From: a virus
DNA: 64,000 bases
Strand: one strand, 5' to 3'
Virus record (IMG/VR): IMGVR_UViG_3300033156_000775
Location: 43,030-107,029 of that record
Position numbers and translations under genes: made by a program. Within the stretch, counting starts at the first letter, position 1. Each line of letters begins with the position of its first letter. Shown piece by piece: positions 30,050 to 38,602 of this stretch. The notes below the pieces were generated by a model. It saw only the letters and a list, made by a program, of their open reading frames with translations. It did no database searches and was not told the origin of the DNA.

Positions 30050-30565
30050 GTGTCCGTAATAAGAACTGTCAAGGAAGAGCCATGTTCTCAGTGTGGTAGA
30101 CTAACAAACGCATACGATATGCTGATGGGTAGGCTATGTCCAGAATGTATAGCTAAACGAGCTATTACTTTTGCTAGGAACATTAGGAATCTATATGGAA
30201 TCGATGAGCCTGAAGAGTTAGACCCTTATTATTACAAATTAGCTACTTTGCCCCTGATAGATCATAGCAATGACATTGATGCTCATTTACATTCCATAAC
30301 AAACTATAGAGATCCTAAGAGGATACCAATAATCCTTAAGCGTTTAGAGAATATCTGGAGAAGGTTTCCAGACCTTAGACTAGGACAGCTTATAGAAAAT
30401 GTCTTCCCTAACAGAGGGATAGCTGGACATAGTGAATCAGCATATTATCTGGAAGATGAAGAGTTTATTGAACGAATAGAGAAATTTTATAGCAATATAA
30501 AGTCTGAAAAAGAGATAGACCATACCAAGCTAATAAGAGATGAAGAGAATGTCCAAAATAGATAG
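30050..30565 (+). CDS. Hypothetical protein with N-terminal zinc ribbon (171 aa)
   Basis: EPCSQCGRLTNAYDMLMGRLCPECIAKR gives two CxxC pairs (zinc ribbon). The rest is helical (RIPIILKRLENIWRRFPDL). Its end overlaps the second E1-like gene by 26 bp, so it may work with it. Confidence 0.6.
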   Translation: MSVIRTVKEEPCSQCGRLTNAYDMLMGRLCPECIAKRAITFARNIRNLYGIDEPEELDPYYYKLATLPLIDHSNDIDAHLHSITNYRDPKRIPIILKRLENIWRRFPDLRLGQLIENVFPNRGIAGHSESAYYLEDEEFIERIEKFYSNIKSEKEIDHTKLIRDEENVQNR

Positions 30566-31211
30566 GCAATTCCTACATGAGTTTCTTTACAGAGGAAAAG
30601 AGCTAGAATCCCTAGAAGATAAACAAGTTACGCTGTGTGGGTGTGGAGCTCTAGGGACTTGGACAGCTGTGTTCCTAGCTAGGAGTGGACTTAGACATTT
30701 CAGGCTGATAGATATGGATAAGGTTGAGATACACAACACTTCTACTCAAGCATTCTTCCTAGAGAACCTTAACCAATACAAGGCTACTGCTCTGTCCAGA
30801 ATCCTCTACAGAATCAACAGAGCTAGATCCTCAATCTACAATGAGGAGCTAACAGCTGACAATGTGTCCCTAGCTTTCGATGACACAGACTTGGTTATTT
30901 GTACATTTGACAACTATAAATCTAGAAAGCTGGTTAGGGACAAGGCCCTAGAGCTAGACTTTCCAACAGTGTTTGCAGGTATGAATGGAAGCCTAAACTA
31001 TGGGGAGGTAGCTTGGGCTGAGGATTACAATCCTCCTAGAGATCCTAAATCTAGAGATATAGACCCATGCAATTATCCATTAGCAACAACTTTAGTGGTG
31101 TTGACTTCAGCTGTACTAGCTGAGGTCTCTCTAAACTATCTCCTTAAAGGATTCAAGTTCTATAAGCCATTTGGCTTTTCATTTAGCTCTTTCCAGGTAA
31201 TTTCAAAATAA
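30540..31211 (+). CDS. Second E1/ThiF-like adenylyltransferase
   Basis: 223 residues (an in-frame ATG at 30549 is possible). Motifs: VTLCGCGALGTWTAVFLA (ATP loop), RLIDMDKVEIHNTSTQAF (acidic loop, N-x-S-T-Q as in HesA/ThiF relatives), QYKATALSRIL (Lys), and VICTFDN in the Asp position. It is clearly different from the E1 at 15610. It may serve the 65-residue Ubl-like protein or a host modifier. No JAMM or E2 gene lies nearby. Confidence 0.8.
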   Translation: MKRMSKIDRQFLHEFLYRGKELESLEDKQVTLCGCGALGTWTAVFLARSGLRHFRLIDMDKVEIHNTSTQAFFLENLNQYKATALSRILYRINRARSSIYNEELTADNVSLAFDDTDLVICTFDNYKSRKLVRDKALELDFPTVFAGMNGSLNYGEVAWAEDYNPPRDPKSRDIDPCNYPLATTLVVLTSAVLAEVSLNYLLKGFKFYKPFGFSFSSFQVISK

Positions 31212-31226
31212 GAGCTCTAGCATTAT

Positions 31227-31244
31227 TTGTAGTCCGGACTACAT
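31227..31244. repeat. Dispersed palindrome, exact 16-bp core
   Basis: TTGTAGTCCGGACTACAT, intergenic, just after the second E1-like gene and before GAGGTGAAAG. Confidence 0.88.
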
Positions 31245-31259
31245 AGAGGTGAAAGATGA

Positions 31260-31439
31260 ATGAGAGTTCCTAACCCCAAAGAGAAGAAATATTGGTATAA
31301 GAGAATAGGTTCTAAGTTCTCTAGAGAGTTTGATATTAATCGATATCTGCAAGATTTCAATGAATGGGAAAACAAATTACTTCATTTTGTAGGATCTGTA
31401 TTAGGGACATTCTTGGCCTTAATGAGGAGGCTCAATTGA
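31260..31439 (+). CDS. Small basic protein with C-terminal hydrophobic helix (59 aa)
   Basis: Begins MRVPNPKEKKYWYKRIGSKF; C-terminal LLHFVGSVLGTFLALMRRLN may be a membrane helix. GAGGTGAAAG upstream. Confidence 0.5.
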   Translation: MRVPNPKEKKYWYKRIGSKFSREFDINRYLQDFNEWENKLLHFVGSVLGTFLALMRRLN

Positions 31440-31442
31440 GTG

Positions 31443-31577
31443 ATGAAGGGAACAGAACTTTATGAACAAGCAATAAGGAAAGCTACAAGATGGAATCATG
31501 GAAGGCTGCCAGACACAGGAATGCAGCTCATCTTTGTCTATAATGAGCTGAAAGACAAGATTGTTATCGAGAAATAA
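31443..31577 (+). CDS. Small hypothetical protein (44 aa)
   Basis: MKGTELYEQAIRKATRWNHG, then TGMQLIFVYNELKDKIVIEK. A GTG immediately upstream is in frame. Overlap-type spacing with its neighbour. Unknown function. Confidence 0.45.
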   Translation: MKGTELYEQAIRKATRWNHGRLPDTGMQLIFVYNELKDKIVIEK

Positions 31578-31620
31578 TTTAGGAGACATAGAAGCATAAG
31601 TATACATCGGAGATGGAGGG

Positions 31621-31803
31621 ATGAGTGGTAGATTTGCTCTCTTAAACAAAGAGTGGCAGAGAACTGAGAGGGAAATAATGGAGCTAATTAGGCAATTTAG
31701 ATTTGGACTTGATCAAATAAAGAATAGATATCCAGATGCAGGTATTGGAGATACAGAGACAGATGAGCTTATTGTTGAGGAGATCTATAATCAAATTCAC
31801 TAA
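31621..31803 (+). CDS. Small helical protein (60 aa)
   Basis: MSGRFALLNKEWQRTEREIM with GGAG upstream; a helical, acidic protein. Followed directly by the next gene. Unknown function. Confidence 0.5.
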   Translation: MSGRFALLNKEWQRTEREIMELIRQFRFGLDQIKNRYPDAGIGDTETDELIVEEIYNQIH

Positions 31804-31821
31804 TTGGAGGTAGGTTCAATA

Positions 31822-32247
31822 ATGGCTGATTTCAGTCCCTATTCTGATAAAGTGTCAGACAGGGACAAGATACGAGTCCTAGAAAGGATACTTCAGAACA
31901 TTCTAGGATGGCTAGGTGCAGAGAAGGAAATCTCTTACCACAGAATGGGAGACACAGTATTTATCAGGATAGAAGTAGACCCTGACAAGATAGCTAAGTG
32001 GATCAGTGACCTTGCATATGATGACATAGATGTGTCATTCACCAACTACGTTAGGATGACAGAGATTATTCCTGGTGAGGGGAAAGAGCCAGAGGCATAT
32101 ACTGTAGCTGAGATAGCTGTCCATCCTAGATACTGGGAAGTAGCTGATAATCTAAAGAAGGAGCTTAAGAAGTTTAAAGCTGAAAACTCTAAGTTGAAAC
32201 GGAAGCTAAAGAAGCTTGAAAAGACAGTTAGCTCTACGGAGAAGTAG
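31822..32247 (+). CDS. Hypothetical protein with C-terminal coiled coil (141 aa)
   Basis: ATG at 31822 follows GGAGGTAGG, preferred over a TTG at 31804. Folded N-terminal part (VFIRIEVDPDKIAKWISDL) and a Lys-rich coiled coil (LKKFKAENSKLKRKLKKLEK). Function unknown. Confidence 0.6.
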   Translation: MADFSPYSDKVSDRDKIRVLERILQNILGWLGAEKEISYHRMGDTVFIRIEVDPDKIAKWISDLAYDDIDVSFTNYVRMTEIIPGEGKEPEAYTVAEIAVHPRYWEVADNLKKELKKFKAENSKLKRKLKKLEKTVSSTEK

Positions 32248-32253
32248 AGTCCG

Positions 32254-32358
32254 ATGATGGATAGGGTTCTTAGGCTCCTTAAGGAATGTTCAGAGTCCCT
32301 TTACTACGTCTATAAAGCTGGAGATCCTAAACGCTTCAACCTAGAGGAACTAGAATGA
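32254..32358 (+). CDS. Microprotein (34 aa)
   Basis: MMDRVLRLLKECSESLYYVY..., helical. Its stop overlaps the methyltransferase ATG (ATGA). Support is mainly this coupling. Confidence 0.4.
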   Translation: MMDRVLRLLKECSESLYYVYKAGDPKRFNLEELE

Positions 32359-33010
32359 ACTATCTAATTATCAATGGAGATTGCTTATCCACACTTCCAA
32401 AGCTAAAGAGGGGATTCTTTGATCTAGTGTTCACTTCCCCTCCATACTGGCAGCTAATGGAGTATGGTAAGCTCTCAGGTGAGTTTGATCCAGACGTGTA
32501 GATGGATTCATTCCGTTCAGTGGGTTTGAATATATCTCTATAGCTAGGAAGGCAGGATTCAAGCTTGTAGACACAATAATATGGAGAGGAGCTCTTAAGA
32601 GAAACATAGGGTCTCCTAGATTCCTAGAGCATATGTATGAGCCTATAATGATATTTGCTAAGACTGATAGCTATCATTATCAGAAGGAAGCATTGAACTC
32701 TACTGGATTCCTATCTGACTTATGGAGCATATACTATGACGATCCCTATGACAGGTCTGGAATAGCTACGTATCCAGTAAGCCTAGCTGTAAACATCATT
32801 AGATTGTGTTCTCCTCTTCATGGTAATGTGTTAGATCCCTTTCTAGGTTCAGGGTCAACAATAGACGCCTGCATACGGGCTAGACGTAATTGCGTAGGTA
32901 TAGAGATTAATCCTGAATACAGTAAGAAAGCAAATGAGAGATGTAAGAGTATTCTGTTTGACAATGATATCTTATCCTTAAGAGATGAACAAAGCAGTAG
33001 GAGAAACTAG
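32355..33010 (+). pseudogene. Site-specific DNA methyltransferase, broken by frameshift/deletion
   Basis: Frame 1 (32355-32501) reads MNYLIINGDCLSTLPKLKRG and FTSPPYWQLMEYG (catalytic TSPPY) and stops at TAG 32499. A second frame resumes around 32489 with VDGFIPFSGFEYISIARKAG, WRGALKRNIGSPRFLEHMYE, the SAM motif DPFLGSGSTIDACIRARRN and GIEINPEY. The region expected between TSPPY and the WRG block is too short, so a deletion plus frameshift is likely. The remaining domains are of the N4/N6 class. Confidence 0.75.
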
Positions 33011-33012
33011 AC

Positions 33013-33111
33013 TTGGACGTTTATGCGTTGCTGGTAGGGATAATTCTAGGATTCTCACTAGGAGCCTGTGTTATTGCATACTTTATAGTTAGGAGAGATA
33101 AATGGATATGA
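33013..33111 (+). CDS. Single-span membrane microprotein (32 aa)
   Basis: TTG start. LDVYALLVGIILGFSLGACV... is one transmembrane helix followed by VRRDKW. Overlaps the next gene (ATGA). Confidence 0.45.
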   Translation: MDVYALLVGIILGFSLGACVIAYFIVRRDKWI

Positions 33112-33713
33112 GTAGTGAAGTCCTTAAATTCGTAAGAGAACACTGGGTTAAACAAGTAAACAATGGTTCATCTTGTATACAAGAGCTTAAGTCCCTCAGG
33201 GACCTCTATCAAAAGGGTGGGTACTTCAAGAAAGCTTCGCAAATCCAACACCAAATACACGAGATACAGGTCCAAATAGAGCTAGAGAGGCTAAGGAAGG
33301 ACTATATCATCTTGAAAAAGCCTAGATTTGAAAGTATCCTGGTAGATGTGCCAAGGAAATATAGGTCATACTGGGATGAGAAATGGAAGTATTCTGGATA
33401 CAAGTTGTCCAGTAAATTCTCCATCAGGACAAAATACCTGTTTGAAATAGACCCCAGTAACTACAAGGGGCATATACCTCTCAAGCTAGTTGAAGAAACA
33501 ATTAAAGCTAGAGAGTCCGGATTCAAACCTATGATATGGGCCATAGCTACTGAAAGTGAAATCATAGAGCTGTCTGTAGGTGAGGAGCTTAGAAAATATG
33601 ACCCACTTCTAGTAGGCTATATTCCAGAGATACCTGGTTACGTGGTACTCTTGGGAATATGGGGTAAGGACATTGAGGACCTAGACAAGATATTCTCAAG
33701 TATGATTGATTAG
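33108..33713 (+). CDS. Hypothetical protein (201 aa)
   Basis: N-terminal coiled coil (IQHQIHEIQVQIELERLRKDY), then a mixed domain (KPMIWAIATESEIIELSVGEE, IPGYVVLLGIWG). ATG at 33102 is an alternative start. Family not recognised. Confidence 0.6.
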   Translation: MSSEVLKFVREHWVKQVNNGSSCIQELKSLRDLYQKGGYFKKASQIQHQIHEIQVQIELERLRKDYIILKKPRFESILVDVPRKYRSYWDEKWKYSGYKLSSKFSIRTKYLFEIDPSNYKGHIPLKLVEETIKARESGFKPMIWAIATESEIIELSVGEELRKYDPLLVGYIPEIPGYVVLLGIWGKDIEDLDKIFSSMID

Positions 33714-33736
33714 GAATGGAGGAGGTAGTACAGGCT

Positions 33737-33901
33737 ATGAGTGAATACGATTATCATAAATGCTGGCTAAACGGAGAAGATTGTCTACCCATGTGAAAAG
33801 CATATGACCCTGATACTGGTGATTGCAGGATACTAAGGGCAATAGAAAAGGCAGTTAGCTCTCTAGATGTTTTCAACAAAATATTTGCTTTCAAGTCTTA
33901 G
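33737..33901 (+). CDS. Small Cys-containing ORF with in-frame TGA at codon 20
   Basis: GGAGGT sits 10 nt before the ATG. Reads MSEYDYHKCWLNGEDCLPM, TGA, then KAYDPDTGDCRILRAIEKAV to TAG 33899. Both sides look coding and the third Cys comes after the TGA. It may be a nonsense mutation, a recoded codon, or a 19-residue peptide. Confidence 0.35.
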
Positions 33902-33921
33902 GGAATGTCTAGGGAAGATAA

Positions 33922-35565
33922 ATGAGCGTCGTAAAGATTCCTAGTTCAAAAGAACTGGTTAAGGATCTGGGACTAGAGAAGGCTATAAATCTACTATCAA
34001 AGACTAAACCACTAAGCGTCATAGCTAGAGATCTCAATATTCCATATTTCAGAGTAATGTTGTATTCAAAGGGAGTTAAGATAAACTCTACATTGAAGTT
34101 TAATGAAGTAGCTGATATCTACAACAGAATATCCCTTATGTCCTCCATTAAAGGTAAGACATCAGAGATGGAATCTTTATTGTCCCTACCTATTTCCTAT
34201 GAACAGAAGATTAGGCTGTTACTAGGTAGAATAGCTGATGTCCCTTTGGGAGTGGGAGATGACACTGTATTAGAATCGCTAAGGCTAGCCTACAATATCT
34301 CTAAGGTAGAGATGTCCAAGCTTAGAGAGAAGTATGGTGATGTAGGGGACATAACCTATAAGAAGGTGATGTTCCTAGCTTCGATCTTTAAGATAGCTAC
34401 TAATGATGAAGCAAAGTACATAGCTAGGCTATGTAGGAGATCCCTCAACCTCCATATCCCTTCACAGAGCATTGTAGCTTTAATCTCTAGGAAGCTGAGA
34501 GTTAGACCTGATCTGTTGAGAGAGGCTACTCTTACTAGAGGTTTGTTAGGAGGCCTTCTATTAGCTTCTAAAGGAAATAGAGCTTTATTGAAGGCTAAGC
34601 TCTCACCATCTAAGTTTCTAGAGCCTCAGCTAGCAATTATGTTTGATAGATCCAAGATAGTCTTCCCAGTTAGAGTAGAAGTAAAGTATGATGGTGTACG
34701 ATGTCAGGTCCATAAAATCAAGGATAGGGTATTCTTATTTTCTAGAGCTGGTAACCTTAAGAATAATAGCTATCCATCAATCGTAAATGATGCAGTCCGG
34801 ACTACATTAAGTGCTGAAAGCTGCATACTTGATTCTGAGATTGTAGGAGTAAAGAATGGTAATATAATTCCCTTCTATGAAGGTATCCAGTCCCAGGACA
34901 AGTGTGAACTAACTATACGTTTCTTTGATGTTCTTTATTACAATGGGATTAACCTGTTAGGTAGACCATTAAAGGATAGACTATCTATTCTCTACAAGAT
35001 TGTCCCTGAGGACTTAATAGCTTCTGGATTCACAGTTTCATCATATGAAGCTTTAATGTCTAAGTATGATGAGATAGTTTCTATGGGACATGAAGGGATA
35101 ATGGTTAAGTCCCTATCTGAGAGGTACCATCCTGGAAGGAGACATAGGAGCTGGATGAAGCTAAAGAAATCTAGAGACACACTGGATGTGGTGCTGGTTA
35201 AGGCTAACTATGGCTCTGGAGAGCTAGGAGGCTTGTATTCCAGCTTCAGGATGGCTGTTAAGCACCCATCTAAGATGTTACTATATGAGATAGGGAATCT
35301 AGGAGGAATAGAGAGGGATACATTACAGCTACTATCAGAAATGGCTGATCAATATTCTCTAGATAGAAGAGATAAGGAAGGTGTTTACCTGTTACCTAGA
35401 ATAGTTGTAGAAGTGTCTTTCTATGAGGTCATAAGATCCAGTAAATATCCTTCTGGATTTAGCTTGAGGTCTCCAAACTTGGTTAGGATTAGATATGATA
35501 AGACACCTAATCAGATAGACACAATAAGCAAGGTAAGAAAACTTTATTCTTTAAAGAATCTTTAA
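33922..35565 (+). CDS. lig: ATP-dependent DNA ligase (archaeal Lig1-like)
   Basis: 547 residues. The N-terminal helical DNA-binding domain is followed by motif I VEVKYDGVRCQ (adenylated Lys), motif III-like ESCILDSEIVG, motif IV GHEGIMVKSL and motif V SWMKLKKS, then an OB domain. Size and order fit archaeal/eukaryal Lig1. It seals nicks in replication or repair. A palindrome copy (34790-34807) falls in the coding region between motifs I and III and yields AVRTTL, apparently without breaking the enzyme. Confidence 0.9.
   Translation: MSVVKIPSSKELVKDLGLEKAINLLSKTKPLSVIARDLNIPYFRVMLYSKGVKINSTLKFNEVADIYNRISLMSSIKGKTSEMESLLSLPISYEQKIRLLLGRIADVPLGVGDDTVLESLRLAYNISKVEMSKLREKYGDVGDITYKKVMFLASIFKIATNDEAKYIARLCRRSLNLHIPSQSIVALISRKLRVRPDLLREATLTRGLLGGLLLASKGNRALLKAKLSPSKFLEPQLAIMFDRSKIVFPVRVEVKYDGVRCQVHKIKDRVFLFSRAGNLKNNSYPSIVNDAVRTTLSAESCILDSEIVGVKNGNIIPFYEGIQSQDKCELTIRFFDVLYYNGINLLGRPLKDRLSILYKIVPEDLIASGFTVSSYEALMSKYDEIVSMGHEGIMVKSLSERYHPGRRHRSWMKLKKSRDTLDVVLVKANYGSGELGGLYSSFRMAVKHPSKMLLYEIGNLGGIERDTLQLLSEMADQYSLDRRDKEGVYLLPRIVVEVSFYEVIRSSKYPSGFSLRSPNLVRIRYDKTPNQIDTISKVRKLYSLKNL
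34790..34807. repeat. Dispersed palindrome, diverged copy
   Basis: ATGCAGTCCGGACTACAT, one change from the core, within the DNA ligase catalytic domain. Confidence 0.8.
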
Positions 35566-35568
35566 GAG

Positions 35569-35943
35569 GTGGAATTGTTTATGAGGATAAGAGACTTGGA
35601 GTTAGTCCTAGTTATACTGGGACTAATAATTGTAGTAGGCTCATATCCCATATATGCTGTCTGCTACTATCAGACTGCAACTACAAAGATAGTTACAGTG
35701 AAGGAGAAATGGATAAAAGCTGCTCCAGGATCAGACACCATGATATATCTGTTCTCTGACACAGAGGGCAATGTATACGCTGTTGCTGATGAGCTGCTGC
35801 TATGGAAGTGGGATGCATCAGACAGATGGGCCAAGCTAGAGGAAGGTAAGACCTATAGAATCACCTTCTATGGTTGGAGGATACACATCCTGTCCTGGTA
35901 TCCCAATGCCATAGAGATAGAGGAGATAGAAAGAGATGGCTAG
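35569..35943 (+). CDS. Membrane-anchored extracytoplasmic protein (124 aa)
   Basis: N-terminal hydrophobic helix LELVLVILGLIIVVGSYPIYAVC then a strand-rich domain with many Trp and Tyr (WKWDASDRWAKLEEGKTYRI). Looks like a single-span protein with an outside beta domain. The start follows GAGGTGG; overlaps the next gene by 8 bp. Confidence 0.6.
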   Translation: MELFMRIRDLELVLVILGLIIVVGSYPIYAVCYYQTATTKIVTVKEKWIKAAPGSDTMIYLFSDTEGNVYAVADELLLWKWDASDRWAKLEEGKTYRITFYGWRIHILSWYPNAIEIEEIERDG

Positions 35944-36181
35944 ATGCATATCGTGTGGACTGTACTTGAACGATAAGGCTGTTTGTTTAGAATGTTATAA
36001 TGAGCTACTCTATGAGAGAGATCAGCTTGCTAGTGAAGTCGATAAGCTGCATAGATTAATAGCTGATCTGGAGAATAAGCTAGCAGACTTAGAATATGAG
36101 CTTTCATGTGCTAGGGAAGATATAGAGTACTGGAAAGAACGCTATCACAGGCTACTACCAGATGCTTTTATGGGAGAATAA
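35936..36181 (+). CDS. Zinc-finger coiled-coil protein (81 aa)
   Basis: CISCGLYLNDKAVCLECYNE (two CxxC) followed by a long coiled coil (LASEVDKLHRLIADLENKLA). Possibly a dimeric DNA- or protein-binding adaptor. A half copy of the palindrome follows the stop (36180-36197). Confidence 0.6.
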   Translation: MARCISCGLYLNDKAVCLECYNELLYERDQLASEVDKLHRLIADLENKLADLEYELSCAREDIEYWKERYHRLLPDAFMGE

Positions 36182-36260
36182 GTAGTCCGGGTAAGCAATC
36201 TTTAAGTGATAGAACCATGAATCGTAGCATGTCTAAACGGGATGCAGGAATGATTCTAGA

Positions 36261-36530
36261 ATGTCCATCATGTCTGAAGGATACGTTATTGAAGATGTGT
36301 TTAGATCTAAGCGTACTAGAAGAGGATACTCAAGATCTGACATTATGATCTACTGTAAGCTGGAGGATGTGTCTATAGATCCAGTAGGGAACTTGGTGTT
36401 ATTCCTTTCTAAGGAGAACAAGTCATATTTGTCCTTTCTTCTTAGACTGTTACAAAGCCATAGAGGTAAGGGATGTAGCATTTCGATACGGATAAAGGAA
36501 CAGGAACGGGACAATGAGCATAGAAGATAG
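36261..36530 (+). CDS. Small hypothetical protein (89 aa)
   Basis: MSIMSEGYVIEDVFRSKRTR, basic; strands (DVSIDPVGNLVLFLSKENK) and a helix (LSFLLRLLQSHRG), then GCSISIRIKEQE. Overlaps the ATPase gene by 17 bp. Unknown. Confidence 0.5.
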   Translation: MSIMSEGYVIEDVFRSKRTRRGYSRSDIMIYCKLEDVSIDPVGNLVLFLSKENKSYLSFLLRLLQSHRGKGCSISIRIKEQERDNEHRR

Positions 36531-37329
36531 TTTCTATTTAAAGGATAAGACTCAGGAGTTCTTATCATTCCTATTTCCAGGAGTGGACATTATAGCTAGC
36601 CCACCCAAGACCAGCTACAGGACCAATGCTATAAGGATTAAGAATATAGTGCTATTTGGACAGATGAGTAAGGGGAAGACAGAGCTTGTAAGGAAGATAG
36701 CTGAGGAGGCAGTTAGCTTCTATGGTGAGAGCAATGTCCATGCTGTACATTCTGAGGAGGGAGATCTGGAAGCAGTAATGGAATCTATTGTTTCTAACGA
36801 TGAGCTAGTTCAATTAGCGTTTATAGACAATTTCACTCTTAAGGAAGTGCCTAAATCCTTGATCTCCAAATACTTCAATATCAGAGGAGACTGGATGGAC
36901 AGTACTGGTAGGAACTATGGATACATAATCTCCATATTTGGCCTACACAGGTTTGAAAGCACATATCCTGAGTTCAAGTCCAACTTTGATGGAGCTATAG
37001 TTAAGAGTGCTCCTGGATTCAGTAGATATGACAAGTCTGTAGTAAGGTCTTTTATTGGAGATAAGGGACTACATGACCTCTTAATTATAGAGGAGAAGAG
37101 AGATCAGGATCCAGAGTACATGAGCTACTCAGTGTTTGGAATATATGGTGGACTTAAGACCGGACTCCTAAAACTAGACATGGCTAGTAAGAACTATCTT
37201 GAAAGTGTAGTCCGGACTACATATTCTAATGAATATAACGATCAGGAAGAGATGCTTCTTAAGTATCCTTACTTGGACAGGGCATTAGTATCTGCCCTGC
37301 TTGGACGTACTATTAAGCGTTTAAGGTAA
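36514..37329 (+). CDS. P-loop ATPase (271 aa)
   Basis: Walker A-like IVLFGQMSKGKTELVRK and Walker B LAFIDNFTL; IISIFGLHRFE in the sensor region. An exact palindrome copy (37205-37222) near the end encodes SVVRTTYS. It may be a RecA/KaiC- or FtsK-like ATPase used in replication or packaging; subfamily unclear. Confidence 0.6.
   Translation: MSIEDSFYLKDKTQEFLSFLFPGVDIIASPPKTSYRTNAIRIKNIVLFGQMSKGKTELVRKIAEEAVSFYGESNVHAVHSEEGDLEAVMESIVSNDELVQLAFIDNFTLKEVPKSLISKYFNIRGDWMDSTGRNYGYIISIFGLHRFESTYPEFKSNFDGAIVKSAPGFSRYDKSVVRSFIGDKGLHDLLIIEEKRDQDPEYMSYSVFGIYGGLKTGLLKLDMASKNYLESVVRTTYSNEYNDQEEMLLKYPYLDRALVSALLGRTIKRLR
37205..37222. repeat. Dispersed palindrome, exact 16-bp core
   Basis: GTGTAGTCCGGACTACAT inside the 3' part of the ATPase gene. 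Confidence 0.88.
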
Positions 37330-37379
37330 GAAGTCAAGTCAAGCATAGCTCCGTACTAGGTAAAGGAGAAAAGGAGAAG

Positions 37380-37838
37380 TTGAAGATAGCATTCGATATT
37401 GATGGAGTCCTTAGAAGGAAGGACCTTGGATTCTTAAGGTTATGTCTGGATCTAGGAATAGAGAAGACTAGAGAAGCATTAAGGATGTACGATTATGCTG
37501 AGACTGAGCCTATACTAAATCCAATGCTCTTTGCTACTGCTGATGACGAGATATATGTGATCACCAACTGTATGAGTAAGGAGAGTGCTGAGGTCAAGAG
37601 AAGATGGATCAGACATTTCTATGGAGATAGAATCAAGTTTCTATATGTCAGTGTAGCTACAACTGGTTGGGGCAAGGAGTATGTTGATGCTGTAGCTAAA
37701 GCTAAGGTTAACGTTATGCTTCGGGAAGGTATAGAAGTATACTTTGACAATGACCCAGCTATAATTAAAGTTATGAGGTCTTTAACAGACAAGATAAAGT
37801 TCATAAAGTATGGTCCTTGGATAGAGGAGTACTATTAG
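37380..37838 (+). CDS. HAD-like phosphatase (152 aa)
   Basis: TTG start after GGAGAAAAGGAGAAG. Motif I KIAFDIDGVLRR (DxDG), motif II IYVITNCMSK (T/N), motif III Lys region, motif IV YFDNDPAIIK. Resembles 5'-nucleotidases and the phosphatase half of polynucleotide kinases. Likely nucleotide or RNA-end dephosphorylation. Confidence 0.75.
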   Translation: MKIAFDIDGVLRRKDLGFLRLCLDLGIEKTREALRMYDYAETEPILNPMLFATADDEIYVITNCMSKESAEVKRRWIRHFYGDRIKFLYVSVATTGWGKEYVDAVAKAKVNVMLREGIEVYFDNDPAIIKVMRSLTDKIKFIKYGPWIEEYY

Positions 37839-37839
37839 G

Positions 37840-38466
37840 ATGATGAAGTGTCCTATATGTGGAAAGGACTTTGATGATTACCTACCATTAAAGAGTAAAG
37901 ACGATATTTACCTATGCATGGAACATGGCCTGTTCAGCTTACATGATGGGAAGCTAGTACCTGCTAAGTTCCCCTGTCCAAAGTGCCATGGTAATTACAA
38001 AGTCCCTAAGTACTATGATGGCACATGGGCAGTATGTGAATGTGAGATACATGGAGAGTGGAGAGTGAGCTTTCTAAGATCCTTTAAATTCAGAAAGCTA
38101 TGTAGTATAGTAGCTTCTAAACCAAACAAGTCTCCTGAATATTATACTCCACCAGAGCTGAAGGTTAAGCAAATTCTGGACAAGCTTGGATTAAAGTATG
38201 AGCATAATAAACGATTCAGAGATGAGGAGCATAACACATACTACTATCCGGACTTTGTAGTATATCTCAATCCATTAACTTTGATAATAGGAGTATCTCC
38301 CTCCATATGGCATGAACGTTGGAATCGTATTAAGTCCGAAAAGCGTAAGAAAGAATACTTCAGGAAGCTAGGCTATCCATATATTGAGCTTACAGAGAAA
38401 AATGAGAAAGAATGGGAAAATATCATACGAGACGTTTATAGGAGAGCCTCTAAGAATGGGAAATAA
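37840..38466 (+). CDS. Zinc finger plus Vsr/DUF559-like nuclease-fold protein
   Basis: 208 residues. N-terminal CPICGKDF and CPKCHGNY...CECEIHGEW zinc-finger segments, then a PD-(D/E)xK-like domain: LKVKQILDKLGLKYEHNKRF, YYPDFVVYLNP, LIIGVSPSIWHERWNR, KKEYFRKLGYPYIELTE. In Vsr/DUF559 enzymes the strand after PDF normally has an acidic residue (I-E-V-D-G); here it is IIGVSP, so catalysis may be lost or altered. Confidence 0.65.
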   Translation: MMKCPICGKDFDDYLPLKSKDDIYLCMEHGLFSLHDGKLVPAKFPCPKCHGNYKVPKYYDGTWAVCECEIHGEWRVSFLRSFKFRKLCSIVASKPNKSPEYYTPPELKVKQILDKLGLKYEHNKRFRDEEHNTYYYPDFVVYLNPLTLIIGVSPSIWHERWNRIKSEKRKKEYFRKLGYPYIELTEKNEKEWENIIRDVYRRASKNGK

Positions 38467-38599
38467 GACTTACTATGGGAAGATCTGTGACAGATGTGGA
38501 TCATGGGTTTATGAGACTATTCCCTACAATAATCAAAGTCTTTGTGACTCTTGCTATCTAGACGTAAAGAGAAAGAGAGGAAGGAGAAAGAGGAGATAG
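38456..38599 (+). CDS. Small zinc-ribbon protein with basic tail (47 aa)
   Basis: ICDRCGSWVYETIPYNNQSLCDSCYLD gives two CxxC pairs, followed by KRKRGRRKRR. Overlaps the nuclease-like gene by 11 bp. Likely nucleic-acid binding. Confidence 0.6.
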   Translation: MGNKTYYGKICDRCGSWVYETIPYNNQSLCDSCYLDVKRKRGRRKRR

Positions 38600-38602
38600 A
38601 AA

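Noticed and set aside
32221-32256. Additional palindrome copy at GTAGAGTCCG
   Set aside because: Only a few bases match and there is no right arm.
36217-36348. 43-codon ORF with CPSC motif
   Set aside because: It overlaps the better-supported 36261-36530 gene over most of its length in another frame and lacks a ribosome site.
36514-37329. ParA partner for the ParB-like protein
   Set aside because: It has a P-loop but lacks the deviant Walker A KGGxGK(T/S) of ParA, and is 15 kb away.
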